This document shows positions 48,406-64,000 of a stretch of 64,000 bases of DNA, in pieces. Made by a program: the position numbers and the translations under genes. Position 1 is the first letter of the stretch. Every line of letters begins with the position of its first letter. The stretch spans positions 1,984,001 to 2,048,000 of the forward strand of contig CP126197.1 of the NCBI GenBank assembly GCA_030272155.1. Reading direction: 5' to 3'. The stretch is from Tetradesmus obliquus. Lineage: Eukaryota; Chlorophyta; Chlorophyceae; Sphaeropleales; Scenedesmaceae. The notes beneath the pieces were generated by a model that saw nothing but the letters and a program-made list of their open reading frames with translations, made no database searches and was not told the origin of the DNA.

Positions 48406-50488
48406 ATGGAGCAGTACGTGATAAACGAAAACGGAGAGAAGGTTCTTGCTGGAAGCAGACGGCCAGATGGAACGATTCGCAAGGAGCGGCGGATAAGAGC
48501 AGGCTACACCCCGCAGGACGAGCAGCCAACATACCAGTCCACTGGAGCAATGGTGCGTCTGCAACCCCATTTGTAGCTTAACATTGGTTATGTATTGCAT
48601 GATCAGTAGTTTTGGATGCCCAGCATGCCTTGCAGGTGCTGTAATCCCCTGCAATTTGCTTTGCTGCTTCTGCTTCCGCTGCGGTGCTGTCTGTGCTGCT
48701 GCAGTGGAAACAAGGCGTGCCAAAGTGCCCAGGGCTGGAATCTTCAGGTACATAGCAACAAATTAATAACCTGCAGCTGCAATGGCATGTGCTGCTGGGC
48801 CCCGCTGCTGCATGACAGCATCAACCAACAGCTTGAAACAGCTTTGCAGTAGACAGGATGTCACTCTGCTTGCATTCAATGCTACTCCTCCAGTTCAGTG
48901 TCAAAACCAAGTGTGCTGAGCATGCTGTAATCTGCGTATTTGCAGCCGCAGCAGCTGCCTCAGCATCAGCAAAGAGCAAAGCAGCAAAAAAGAATGAGAA
49001 GCGCAAGGCCAAAAAGGCAGACGGGCCAGCTGGTGGTGATGGTGCAGCAGCACCTTCAAGGTGAGCTGATTACGTTGGTTGAGGTCACGTTGGTGTGGGC
49101 TAATTGCTAAACTGCTAAGTAAAGATTCCGCGTTGGAGCGTAGTGCTCACAATATAACTCTGCAGCAGGCCATACAGTAGTACTGCTGATGCTCAACTCT
49201 GCATTGTGTCTGGTTTCATTGCATTATTGCGTGCGCGCCGGCTGCAGCTGCTTGCTTGCACCCCTTGGGGCGCAGCAGGTGGTGGTGTGCTGCCTCTGCT
49301 GTGCAGAGGCGAGCATCACCCCAGCAGTGCACCTCCTTGTGGTGTGCTGGTGGTGCTTTGCAGCTGTCAACAGCAACCGCCAGTACTTCTGCCCCCTAGG
49401 CTCGGATCCATAGCTCCTGGGGTTCGTTCCAGCTTGCACACTCTTCAGCTAGCCAAAACACATCTGCTGTAAATTGTGCTCGCCTTCTTTGGCTTGTGGA
49501 ATCAACATCAATTATTGATATCATGCTCCTGTGGTCACTGTTGTGGGCGTGTGCTCTACTGCTGGTGCTTCTCTGCAGCAGTAGCACCCAAGCGGCAGCC
49601 CCCAAACCAGCAGCAGCAGCAACAGCAGCCTCATCTAGTGCAGCCTCATCCACAGCAGCAGCAGCGCCAGCAGCAGCAGCAGCAGCGGAGGGCCCTGCAG
49701 CCGTGCTGGACCGGCAGATCAAGGCACTCAGCAAGAAGGTGCGGCAGTGCCAGGCGCTCAATACACGGGCTGCTGCTGGCGAGGCGCTGAGTGCACAGGA
49801 ACAGGAAAAGCTGGGAAAGATGCCAGGCTGGTGAGTTGGATTTGTAACATGTGTTATATTGTTATAACATGTGACATGTGTTATATCTATCTGATTCGAG
49901 TGGCAGGCGTTAAACATGCGGGCTGCTGCTGGCGAGGCGCTGAGTGCACAGGAGCAGGAGAAGCTAGGAAAGATGCCGGGCTGGTGAGTTGGTTGCACAG
50001 CAGCAGCAGCAGCAGCAGCAGCAGCACAAGCAGGAGCAGGAGCAGGAAAGGTTTGTGAAATGGCGGGCTGGTAAGCGGGGTCATCTGTTATTCGTTTTGT
50101 AAGTCACGGGCAGTTGTTAACAGTTATCACCGTCTCTCAACAATCACCAACAGCGGCGGCAGCAGTAGCAGCATCAGTGGCAGCGTTGCGGCGGCGGCAG
50201 CAACAGCGGCAGCAGCACCCAAGGGTGCATTGTTATGCGCAGCAGGAACAACGGTTTCCAATAGTGATGCGTGTTGCTGACTGGAACCATGGCTTGGTGG
50301 TCGTAAGTGAGGATCATTGGAAATAGCATCATCAGCAGGCAGGGGCAGCAGCTGCAGCAAACAAGGCAGGGGCAGCAGCTAGAGTTTAAAACTGCTGCAG
50401 CTGACTTGTGCTATGCTGCTGCATCATGCATTGCAGGCAGGAAGAGATCAAAGACCTGGAGCACCAGCTCGCCAACATGCTGGTATGA
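48406..50488 (+). CDS. PYM1: PYM/WIBG: partner of Y14-Mago, exon-junction-complex disassembly factor
   Basis: Five exons join in phase: 48406-48552, 48705-48747, 48946-49060, 49579-49830 and 50437-50488, giving 202 aa, close to human PYM. Exon 1 is the conserved N-terminal Mago-Y14-binding domain (SRRPDGTIRKERRIRAGYTP, then YQSTGAM). WKQGVPKCPGLES follows, corresponding to the VPPG-type segment. Exon 3 is the basic linker (KSKAAKKNEKRKAKK). Exons 4-5 form the C-terminal helix (IKALSKKVRQCQAL, then EEIKDLEHQL). PYM removes exon-junction complexes from translated mRNAs and binds the small ribosomal subunit; this is family knowledge. An Ala/Ser repeat expands exon 4. The 3' edge of exon 4 is echoed twice in intron 4. 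Confidence 0.93.
49905..50080 (+). repeat. Exon-edge echoes after PYM exon 4
   Basis: The end of exon 4 (RAAAGEALSAQEQEKLGKMPG and GTGAGTTGG donor) recurs at 49905-49990. A shorter degenerate copy lies at about 50040-50080 (ending in GCGGGCTG/GTAAGC). The first copy also has a GGCAG acceptor; if included it would introduce an immediate in-frame stop (W-R-stop). Confidence 0.85.
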
Positions 50489-51001
50489 TGACAAAGGGGC
50501 AACCAGGGGATGCGTTATGGGCAGCAGCGTTTCCTGCTTCTGCACAAGACATGCTGATGATGTCAGGGAGAGAAGCGTGCGGTGGATGCCGCGGTCCTTG
50601 CTTCCCTGCCTCTGGCGCTGCCACCACGAAACGCGGCGCCTGGCAGATGGTGAATGGAGAACCCCTTTGGGGCTAGAACATTTGCACTGCTTCGACAGTC
50701 ATGCATTGCAACACATATGCGGTCTGTTATGGGCGCAGAATACATGGGAGGGTTTTGTTGCAACTGAAGGCAACGTGCACGGCACAAGCTATGCTGCTGT
50801 GCCAGCACTACGCCCAGCTGTCACCAGGCTGGCCCTGAGGGTTTTGACGGTTTGTGTTGTGTGTTCGGCGCCGATACGTCTATCTCGACTGGTTTGCAGT
50901 ATTGTAACATACGTGCCGGATTGGTTGCGTTTTTCCAAATCGAGTTCATTGCTTCAAGCACGCACGTTTGCGAGCAGAATCGCCTTCCTCTGCACAGACG
51001 A
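50489..51001. other. Intergenic between PYM and the chorismate-lyase-like gene
   Basis: No coding exon is seen. The last ~150 bp are CG-richer and probably include the promoter and 5'UTR of the gene starting at 51002. Confidence 0.55.
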
Positions 51002-53944
51002 ATGATCAGCAGCAAAGGGGCAAGAGCTAATAGCAGCAATAACTTCGTTTACCGTTTCACTGACGTAGTAGTACTTTCTGCCAGACGGCAACGTTACCTG
51101 CGCACGCGTTTGTTGGCCAGCAGCAGCAGCAGCAGCAGCAATGGGACAAAGGCAGTAGAACAGCAGCTGAGGGACTGGTTGGACGTAGATCAGCCGCTGC
51201 TGTGGCAGGTACGTATTGAAATGCAGAAGCAGAAGCCAAGGCGCTTGCCTAGCTCAGCACCTGCCACCTGGCAGCAATCGAGACGTTTGGCTGCACGTTG
51301 CAGCAGCATGCGTTGTGGCAGAGCAGCAGGGACAGCAGCGGCAAACTGGCACCATGGCATCAATGTTGATGGTAACTTATGTCTGAAATCCTATTACACT
51401 TTACCTTGGATGCAAGCAGGGCAATGCGGATGCTGCACTGGCGCCAGGCTCGCCCGCAAGCAACCTGCCAGCACCATGGAAGGTGGGCCAACAGCAGCAG
51501 CAGCAGCAACAGCAGTAGAGCAGGCAGCAGCTGCAGAGCAGACAGCAGCCAGCGCACACGCTGGTCACCAGCCAAGCAGCTGCTGCTGTAATAAAATGAG
51601 CACGCCATGCAGTACACAGCCGCTGGTTGGCAGCCGGGGCTGCGGTTCAACTGATGATATGAACCCATCTGGAAGGGGGGCGGTTTATTTGAGACTGAGA
51701 CACCGAGTTAATATGAAGGGGGGGGGCAAGCGACAAGCGAGGTCGATTCTAATGTGCTCCAGGGGGGGTAAGCGGGAAGCAAAGTGGTCACTGCCAGTCA
51801 GCACACTGAACATGTGGGGAAAGCCTACCAGGGGAGGGAGGGGGGGTAAGCGGCAAGCGACTTTGATCAGCATGTAGGCAAGAGCTTGACCCCCAGTAAG
51901 CGGTTGTACCCCTCCACATATTAACTGGGTGTCTCAGTCTCAAATAAACCGCCCCCAAGAGAATCTGAGCATGTCCCTGCAGGAAGGGTGACAGCTGTGT
52001 GCTGGCTTCTATCTCTACGGCTGCCTGCCTGCCGCCCTACCCTTGCAGATGATGCTGCTGAGTGATGGTTCAGTCACGCGCCACCTACAGCTGCTCACTG
52101 GGCAGCAAGTGTCAGTGGTGAGGCAGCAGAGTGCAGAACGCTGCACTGCACTGCGCGGGGCGCACTGTTGCAGCAACTGGCAGCACTGCAGCTCTGATGC
52201 AGGGTCATTGTGGCAGCAGTTGTGCGTTGCGCAGTTGACTCATAGCACACTGCTGCTCGCGCGTCGCAGTTGCTTTGGCTCAGCAGTGCCAGCAGGACAT
52301 TGTTTGGCTGTGCAGTGCTTTGCAGATGCAGCAGCCATTGCCCCGCCAAACAACAGTGGTGCATGTCTCTTCATGTGCTGCAGGAGTGCCTCTCAATGGA
52401 CAAGCTTCCTGAGCTGCAGCAGCAGCAGACGCAGCAGCCATCACAGCAGCAGCAGCAGCAGCAGCACCAAAGACAGCAGCAAGCGCAGCAGCAGCAGCAG
52501 CATCACCCGCCGCCAGCTAAGGCGCTGGAGATCCCAGGGCCTCTGGTGCAGCGGCAGGTGCGCTGCTGTTACACCTGCGGGTGGTGTCTTACTGTTTTTC
52601 TTTTTTGTGCAAGTGGCAGGGGCTGGGCCATACATCTGCTGTGCTGTGTGTGTGCCAGGCTGCAGAACAGTGCAGCCAGCAGAGTGATGTGCATGTGCTG
52701 CTATGATGAGTGGGCAGAATGCTTGCCCAGAAGCCGGTCTTTGCACCCATCCTGTTGTACAACTTGCCTTGTTCGGCAGGCATTGCTGTGACTGTAGGCA
52801 CCATTAGAAGCCGTGCAGGGATTGAACCATGTGTGTTGTCCGCATGCCACCCCCCTTTCTCCTGTCAGGTGCTGCTGTGGTCCCAGGGCGCGCATCAATC
52901 ACCATTGGTGTATGCGAGCAGCTGGTGGGCCAGTACCAGCATAAAAACACGCACTGCCCTCTTACAAATTAGCTCTGTGCCTCCTTCTTTCTGCCCTTGA
53001 TTAGGTGCTGCTGTGGTCCCAGGGCGCGCAGCAAGTGCCATTGGTGTAAGCAAGCAGCGGTGGGCCAGTACAAGCGGATGCTTGAGCTTGACACGATCAC
53101 TGCCGTCTTACACCTTTGCACTGTGTCTTTCTCTTTCTGCCCTTTGTCAGGTGCTGCTGTGGTCCCAAGGCGCGCAGCAAGTGCCATTGGTGTATGCAAG
53201 CAGCTGGTGGGCGAGTGCCAGCATTGACCGCTATCTGTCTGACAGGGCGCTGCCGATCTGGGTCAGCCTGGCGAAGGGACACCTGGAGCTGTTCCGTGAG
53301 ATTCAAACGGTGAGGTTGTTACTTTTGTGTTGGTTGTTGACTGCTACCTGACTGACAGAGCGCTGCCCATCTGGGTCAGCCTGGCAGAAGGACACCTGGA
53401 GCTGAAAGCTGTCAGGTGCTGCTGTTGCGCAGTACTACTTCTGGCACGGCGGCGCACCCCGCATGCCCTAACTACAGCACACTCCAACTGTGACATGACA
53501 TATTGTTTGATGCAGGTGTCGCTGGGCCATCATCCCGAGCTGGAGGCACATTTTGGCTGCCCGAGGCCCTCCTGGAGCAGGCAGTACTGCTTCTGGCACG
53601 GCACCTCACTCCGCCTACACCAAGTCCAACCCATATAGTTGAATCCTGACACCGATGTCAATTATGATTGTGAAATGCAGGTGTCTCTGGGGCATCATCC
53701 AGAGCTGGAGGCCCATTTTGGCTGCCCCGGGCCCTTCTGGAGCAGGCAGTACTACTTCTGGCACGGCGGCGCGCCCCTCACACTCATCCACGAAGTTTTC
53801 AGCCCCAGGCTTGAAGCATACTTGGGGCCAACCAACGAATGCCTGGCGGTGCCACGCCGCAGCAGCAAGGGGAGTAGCAGCAGCAGCAAGGGCGCTAGCA
53901 GTAGTAGCAGCAGCAGCAGCAGCAGTGGTGGCGGCGGCAGCTAG
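51002..53944 (+). CDS. Chorismate-lyase-like protein (DUF98/cyanobacterial type), probably plastid-targeted
   Basis: Five exons join in phase: 51002-51208, 52049-52117, 52384-52557, 53151-53309 and 53681-53944, giving 290 aa. Conserved blocks occur in the family order: LLSDGSVTRHLQLLTG, ALEIPGPLVQRQVLL, VPLVYASSWW, LPIWVSLAKGHLELFREI and GPFWSRQYYFWHGG with LTLIHEVFSPRLEAYLGP. In cyanobacteria this family converts chorismate to 4-hydroxybenzoate plus pyruvate, feeding plastoquinone synthesis. The role here is inferred. The N-terminus is Ser/Arg-rich without acidic residues, consistent with a transit peptide. A polyglutamine run sits in exon 3 and a Ser/Gly tail after the conserved domain. Exons 4 and 5 have upstream or downstream edge copies, and intron 1 contains a MITE. 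Confidence 0.87.
51676..51956. mobile_element. MITE-like element with 39-bp terminal inverted repeats
   Basis: The left terminus GGGGGCGGTTTATTTGAGAC (extending to 51714) is the inverted repeat of 51918-51956 with one mismatch. The 281-bp element is flanked by AAG on both sides (51673-51675 and 51957-51959), a possible 3-bp target duplication. It has no transposase frame. Internally a GGGGGGGTAAGCGGCAAGC-type motif occurs three times (about 51721, 51763, 51841). The 3-bp duplication and G-rich terminus are closest to Harbinger-like MITEs, but that assignment is tentative. It lies wholly within intron 1 of the chorismate-lyase-like gene. Confidence 0.85.
52862..53065 (+). repeat. Two exon-edge echoes upstream of exon 4
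   Basis: The acceptor plus first ~65 bp of the 53151-53309 exon (VLLWSQGAQQVPLVYA) occur at 52862-52935 and 53001-53070, about 140 bp apart. Both keep AG and the flanking pyrimidine-rich CTTTCTGCC-type intron sequence. Confidence 0.9.
53347..53412 (+). repeat. Exon-edge echo after exon 4
   Basis: The 3' half of the exon (LPIWVSLAKGHLEL, preceded by TGACAGAGCGC) is repeated about 110 bp downstream. Confidence 0.85.
53430..53630 (+). repeat. Exon-edge echoes upstream of exon 5
   Basis: An almost complete copy of the first ~95 bp of exon 5 with acceptor lies at 53513-53625 (VSLGHHPELEAHFGCP..). A shorter fragment of its inner part (GCAGTACTACTTCTGGCACG) is at about 53428-53460. Confidence 0.85.
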
Positions 53945-54706
53945 CAGTGTCTTGAGGAGTGGCAGGCCAGTCGCTGACATTGTAGGTGTGTCGCCAAGCT
54001 AGCCTGCAGCTGCCATTCACTTGCATGGTCTACAGCGCTGCTGTCGCCAGCCGTCTGTTAGGGAGCATTCAGCATAAGACGCATAAGATGCAGAGACTGT
54101 GGCTCAAGATTTTGTGAACAAGCAGCGGCTGCCAATGTTGTTTCGACGGAAGGAGTGCCACTCTCATGACAGTGCCATGGTGCCGTGCATCGTAGCTGCG
54201 CGCATCAACATGCTGCCATCATTTCCATGTGCTGTCATGTGCTATAAATTGCACCTGACGTTGGTTGCTGTGTCTGTGCCGCACCAACGCTCCTGCTGAC
54301 GTTTGACACAGCATCGTGGTCAGCACGGTGTGTCTGATGACTGCAATCTATGGGTTCAACGAGTGTAGCCTGTATGTGATGGTGTTGCTGACCGGGAGCT
54401 TCAGCAGGACAATTGTAGGCTCAAAGCAGCTGCTCAGTGCCCTGAGTGGGAGCCTCTCTGTAAGAGGCTTGGGTACATTTTGAACACTCACTGTGACCTG
54501 CGCCCTGAGGGTTTTGGGCTGGGGCAGCTGGTGTGATGTCTGATCGAAGGCTTTGGTAGTCGTGTTCGTTTGTGACCTTGAAAGTTAACTTCATCAAGCC
54601 TTTCGCCTGGAGATAGCAGGCCATGGCAGTGCTGTAGGCGTCCCACACGCGTTGGCGCTTTTGCCCCTCTGCTTCTCGTGACGAACGTGCCTTGCGCGCC
54701 TGCAGT
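53945..54706. other. Intergenic
   Basis: No gene is seen. It holds the 3' flank of the chorismate-lyase-like gene and the promoter side of the PfkB homologue. Confidence 0.55.
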
Positions 54707-57394
54707 ATGGAACTAGTCGGCTTTACGCTTATCATCGATGATATCGTGCTTCCAGATGGCCAGACGTGCATGGCTCAGCTGGGCGGGGGCGGACCCCAGA
54801 CACTCTTTGGCTTCCAGTTGGTGTCCGCTGCCCTGTCAGCTGAAAATAAGCCCTGCAACGTAGGGCTAGCTGCAGGAGTGGGAAAGGATCTGCCTGAGCC
54901 CTGTAAGGTAAGTCCAGCTGCTTCAGCCATCGGCTGCCAGCATTGAACACACTACTCCAGCTGCTGCTGCTGGTGCTGCTGCTGGTGCTGCTGCTGCTGT
55001 GCTACCAGCCTGCAAGTGTGTGCTGAACATTGCACTGTTAACCTGAAAACCTAGCAACAAGCAGTGTGAAGGTGAGGTGTCCTGCATACCGTGTGTAACT
55101 CAGTTGTATGTGTGCAAGCCAGCTGGCCACCCCACTGGCCTGACGCTATCTACAATGCTATCACGTGAAACAACGCTGTGCACTGCGCTCATGCTGGCTT
55201 TGCTTGCAGGAGTGGCTGCGCAGCATCGGATGCAACACCGCTGGCCTGCTTGTGGGCCAGCAGCCCACTCCCAGGGCATGGCAGGTGTTTGAAGAGGATG
55301 GGCGGCGCACCCAGGCAGGTGACACTGCTGGCTGATGCAATAGCACACGCAGCCGGGGCTGAAAACTGCTTGCAGGAAGTCTACTGTGCATGTACAACAG
55401 CGGCACAGCTGACTTTGCGGAGCTTGCAGCTATGCGTTATTGCCTATGACTCTGTCTTGCAGTGTGTGTGTTCCTGCAAACTGTCTTTGAAAACTCACCA
55501 CCCATCTCTCTATCTATCTGTTGCTTGTAGATCTGGCGCGTGAGGGAGTGCGATGAGCTGTACCAGCAGCTGCGGCCGTCATTCGCGCAGCTGCCGGCTG
55601 CTTTCCAGGCCTCGCGGCACTACCACCTGGGCATTCATGCAGGGCACGCTCCCATGAAGCTGCTGAGGGCGCTGAGAGAAGCATCACACGCGCGCGGAGG
55701 TGAGGCGACGGCAGCAGTTTGTTGTATTCAACAGTGACCGCGATAGTAAAGCAGAGCGTACTGCTTGCAACAGCTGTAGGCCGGGCTGCTTGTGAGGCTG
55801 CTGAGGCTGCTGATAGAAGCAGCACATGCGCACGGAGGTGAGACTGCAGCAGCTGTCGGCGACGACGCTAGTAACGGTACTGATACACAGCTGGCAGCTG
55901 CAGCGCAGCGGGCGCAAGCATCATTGGTCATTGACGCACCTGCTGCAGTGCGGCGCTGTCAGCAGTGGGTGGCGCATCACTCTCTCTCATGCACCCGCAC
56001 CACCTGCACCGCATAACCAATGCAGCCAGTTCACAACGCAACAACAGCTTCACCGTCATGTCTTGTCCTGTGCCGCTGTCCTGCAGGCCTGCTGTCTGTT
56101 GAGACCTACACCGCCTGCGACAGCCCTCCCCCAGATCAACAGCTGGCAGCACTGCTGCAGGCAGTCGACATCTTCTCACCCAACGAGGCAGAGGCTGCCT
56201 CCATTGTGGGGCCAGGCAGCCCGCAGCAGCTGGTGCAGCGGCTGCTGGCTGCTGGGGCCCGCACAGTCAGCTTAAGGATGGGGCCTGAAGGGGTGCTGGT
56301 GGCAGATGGGCCCAGCCGCACCATGTGGCACGTAAGTGTATGGCGGTTTGAATTGGACTGCATCATACGTTGCTTCACATCAGCATGGCTAGGGCTGGCA
56401 CAGTCAGCCTCAGGATGGGGCCGGAAGGGGTGCTTGTGGCAGATGCGCCCAGCAGAACCATGTGGCACGTCAGTGCTGTGCTGTTTGAGGCATGCAGAAG
56501 CAGCGACATATCCACGGAAACAGCTGCAGCTCTGGTGGAATACAAGAGGGCTTGTTGGCTGGCTGATAGCGCAGCTTGCTGTTGGGACAGTTGCTTGTTA
56601 TTTGGCGGCAGCGAACAGAGCCGTGGCGGCAGCAAACATAGCTCTGCAATAGTTGTGTTTATTACGCGGCAGCTGATGCATCAAAGCCGCAGCTGCTCAC
56701 GCTCAGCTCAGCAGACCGGTGCAAAGCTGGTCACACGCCTGCACGCCTTGCTTCATGCCTTTGCTGCACGCAGGTCCCTGCCGTGCCAGGCACGCGCGTC
56801 GTGGATGTTACAGGCTGCGGCAATGCATTCTGTGGTGGATTTGTAACAGGCCTGCACGCAGGGCTGTCTATGCTGGATGCTGCTCGCTGGGGCTGTGTGG
56901 CGGGCAGCATCATGGCAGAGTGGCAGGGGGTGCCTCCTGCAGAGATGCTGTGGGCGCCGCTGCTGCAGCAGGCAGCAGCAAAGCACGCGCTGCTGCAGGC
57001 GGCAGGGTTTGAAGCGAGTGCTTTCCCGCGGGACTGGCTGAGTGGCAGCAGTGTCAGCAATACTGGATTGAGCAGTAGCAGCAGCAGCAGTGATGGGGCG
57101 GTTAGGCATGTCGGGGATGGGGTGCCACCTGATGGGGCTGCAGAGGCAGTTCCTGCAGCTAGCAGCAGCGGCAGCAGCGCAGTGCGAGGACTGCTGGTGC
57201 TACGGCAGGCTTGCGGTGCAATGCAGTCATGCAGTGGCAGCAGCTTGCCTGTCCGGCAGATGCAGCGGCAACATAGCCCGTGCTACAGCCGCACAGCCAG
57301 CAGCAGCAGGAGGCTACTGCGGTCGCAAGGCCTGGTGCGTAGCAGCTTGGTTTTAGCGAGCGCTGTGAGGCAGAAAGCTTGCGTGCGATTGTAA
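54707..57394 (+). CDS. PfkB/ribokinase-fold protein (MAK32-like) with altered catalytic motif
   Basis: Five exons join in phase: 54707-54907, 55210-55314, 55531-55699, 56087-56331 and 56774-57394, giving 446 aa. The glycine-rich [16 protein letters not shown] motif near the N-terminus matches the substrate-binding start of the ribokinase fold. [12 protein letters not shown] is the usual xPNxxE segment. [18 protein letters not shown] is the C-terminal PfkB signature, but the catalytic base Asp (normally G-A-G-D) is Asn here. The related fungal MAK32 group, as I recall, has a similar G-N change, so this may be a subfamily feature. ATP-dependent sugar or nucleoside phosphorylation is therefore uncertain. 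The intron after 55314 appears to use a GC donor (CAG|GCAGGT). A Ser-rich, low-complexity tail of ~120 residues follows the domain. Confidence 0.8.
55797..55840 (+). repeat. Exon-edge echo after exon 3 of the PfkB gene
   Basis: The exon end [15 protein letters not shown] with GTGAGG donor is copied about 135 bp downstream as a similar segment with GTGAGA. Confidence 0.8.
56385..56475 (+). repeat. Exon-edge echo after exon 4 of the PfkB gene
   Basis: The last ~75 bp of exon 4 ([20 protein letters not shown] with GTAAGT donor) is repeated about 140 bp downstream, with GTCAGT in place of the donor. Confidence 0.88.
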
Positions 57395-57749
57395 TTTCTT
57401 ACGAGTGGGATGGGAAGGTGGGACTTGTAGTCAGCAAGCCTCAAAGACACCCTAAAACCCTGTGCCAGCGGAAACGTGTAACCCCAAACCCTGGTATGTG
57501 GTGTTCCTGCCCCTGTCATATTGAGGCTCCTGGGAGCTGCTGAGGTATTCAACAGCGTTGATAGCACGTTCACTGGTGTGTTGGCTGATTTCAGACTAGC
57601 TGTTGAGAGACGTGGTGCAACGTAAGGCATTCCCTGCATCGTTGGGTGCTTGCCTGATCGAAACAAGTTGCTTGATTAATTGATCTGAGCTCTTATAAAC
57701 CAGAACAAGAAGTCGGACGCTGCCTGTGGCAGCGAGCAGCTCGAACATC
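57395..57749. other. Intergenic, RPT6 promoter region
   Basis: This 355-bp gap has no coding signal. It contains the TATAAA candidate close to the RPT6 start. Confidence 0.6.
57694..57699 (+). promoter_or_regulatory. Candidate TATA box of RPT6
   Basis: TATAAA lies 51 bp upstream of the ATG at 57750, implying a 5'UTR of about 20-30 nt. Confidence 0.5.
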
Positions 57750-63482
<5,733 letters not shown>

Positions 63483-64000
63483 AAGGAGAACGCTGTGTTC
63501 TGACTGTGGTGCTGCATTGTAACATACAGTTGCTCTGTTTTTTTTGCCGGTGTGACTAGTACAATTGCCAGCTCTGCGACTTGAACGCCTGCGTATCTCT
63601 TGAATGTTCAGCTGCGGCTATTGTGGTTTCGTGCTGCCACCCGTATCCTTCAAAGATCGCAGCAAACAAGTATCTCTGGATTCGGTTCGGCGCCAAGTTA
63701 GCAGCGTCGCTGTCACAGCTGAGTCACACAAGTACCTGAAGTTTAGGTAGCTGTATTTAAGGTCGGATTTGGCCACCCATTGCATCCCACTGCTGTCCAA
63801 CCTGCGCGTCGCTGGCGGAGCCGATCATGATGATGCAGCTCAAACAACCATCTGAACCTTTAGTTTCCATCAACCAGAGACTAATTTCTGCGCCTCTAGC
63901 GCTAGCATTCGGCATTGCCACGGATGAAAATTACGACAGTGAAAGCCAGGCTGCTCACGCAAGGATAGGTGCCTACAAGCAGCAAACTCAAGACAGAAGG
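63483..64000. other. 3' flank of RPT6 to window end
   Basis: Apart from the TGTAA motif I see no feature. Short frames are present on both strands but none is supported. Confidence 0.5.
63518..63522 (+). terminator. Candidate TGTAA polyadenylation signal of RPT6
   Basis: TGTAA, the usual chlorophyte poly(A) signal, lies 36 nt after the RPT6 stop. Confidence 0.45.

Overview
The window is nuclear DNA from a eukaryote, most likely a chlorophyte green alga of the Sphaeropleales/Scenedesmus type; the lineage is an inference. Nearly every gene is split by GT-AG introns. Trinucleotide CAG/CTG tracts are dense and encode Gln, Ala, Ser or Leu runs. TGTAA motifs follow some stops. The gene set includes a plastid/cyanobacterial-type chorismate-lyase-like protein beside standard eukaryotic proteins (RPT6, PYM, MARCH). 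I saw no bacterial operons, rRNA, tRNA or CRISPR array.

Layout, left to right. 0.5-2.0 kb (+): C-terminal part of an unrecognised protein. 3.1-6.8 kb (+): two-dinucleotide-domain FAD oxidoreductase. 7.6-10.8 kb (+): secreted protein. 12.2-16.3 kb (+): coiled-coil protein with a 2.9-kb intron made of a ~1.03-kb tandem repeat. 16.3-19.0 kb: repeats, including a ~443-bp tandem duplication that ends just upstream of the next gene. 19.0-21.0 kb (+): signal-peptide/one-membrane-helix protein. 23.8-25.1 kb (-): MARCH-type RING-CH E3 ligase. 26.0-35.8 kb (-): a giant homopolymer-rich gene whose ungapped cores resemble FANCI of the Fanconi ID2 complex. 35.8-40.7 kb: non-coding. 40.7-44.4 kb (-): secreted Cys-rich protein. 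45.4-48.1 kb (-): monoacylglycerol-lipase-like hydrolase, divergent from PYM (48.4-50.5 kb, +). 51.0-53.9 kb (+): chorismate-lyase-like protein with a MITE in intron 1. 54.7-57.4 kb (+): PfkB-fold kinase homologue lacking the catalytic Asp. 57.7-63.5 kb (+): 26S proteasome ATPase RPT6.

For seven genes I could join exons in phase by eye: the oxidoreductase (844 aa), secreted protein (359 aa), Cys-rich protein (399 aa), PYM (202 aa), chorismate-lyase-like protein (290 aa), PfkB homologue (446 aa) and RPT6 (399 aa). The RPT6 and PYM lengths match their families, which supports the splice choices.

The most striking feature is not a gene. Introns are filled with tandem, diverging copies of the neighbouring exon edge together with its splice site ('exon-edge echoes'). 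Copies of an exon's 3' edge plus donor lie downstream of it; copies of an exon's 5' edge plus acceptor lie upstream of it. I count about 21 such junctions and close to 40 copies in nine of the genes, with repeat periods of roughly 100-250 bp. RPT6 alone has six arrays. This looks like intron growth by repeated tandem duplication across splice junctions.
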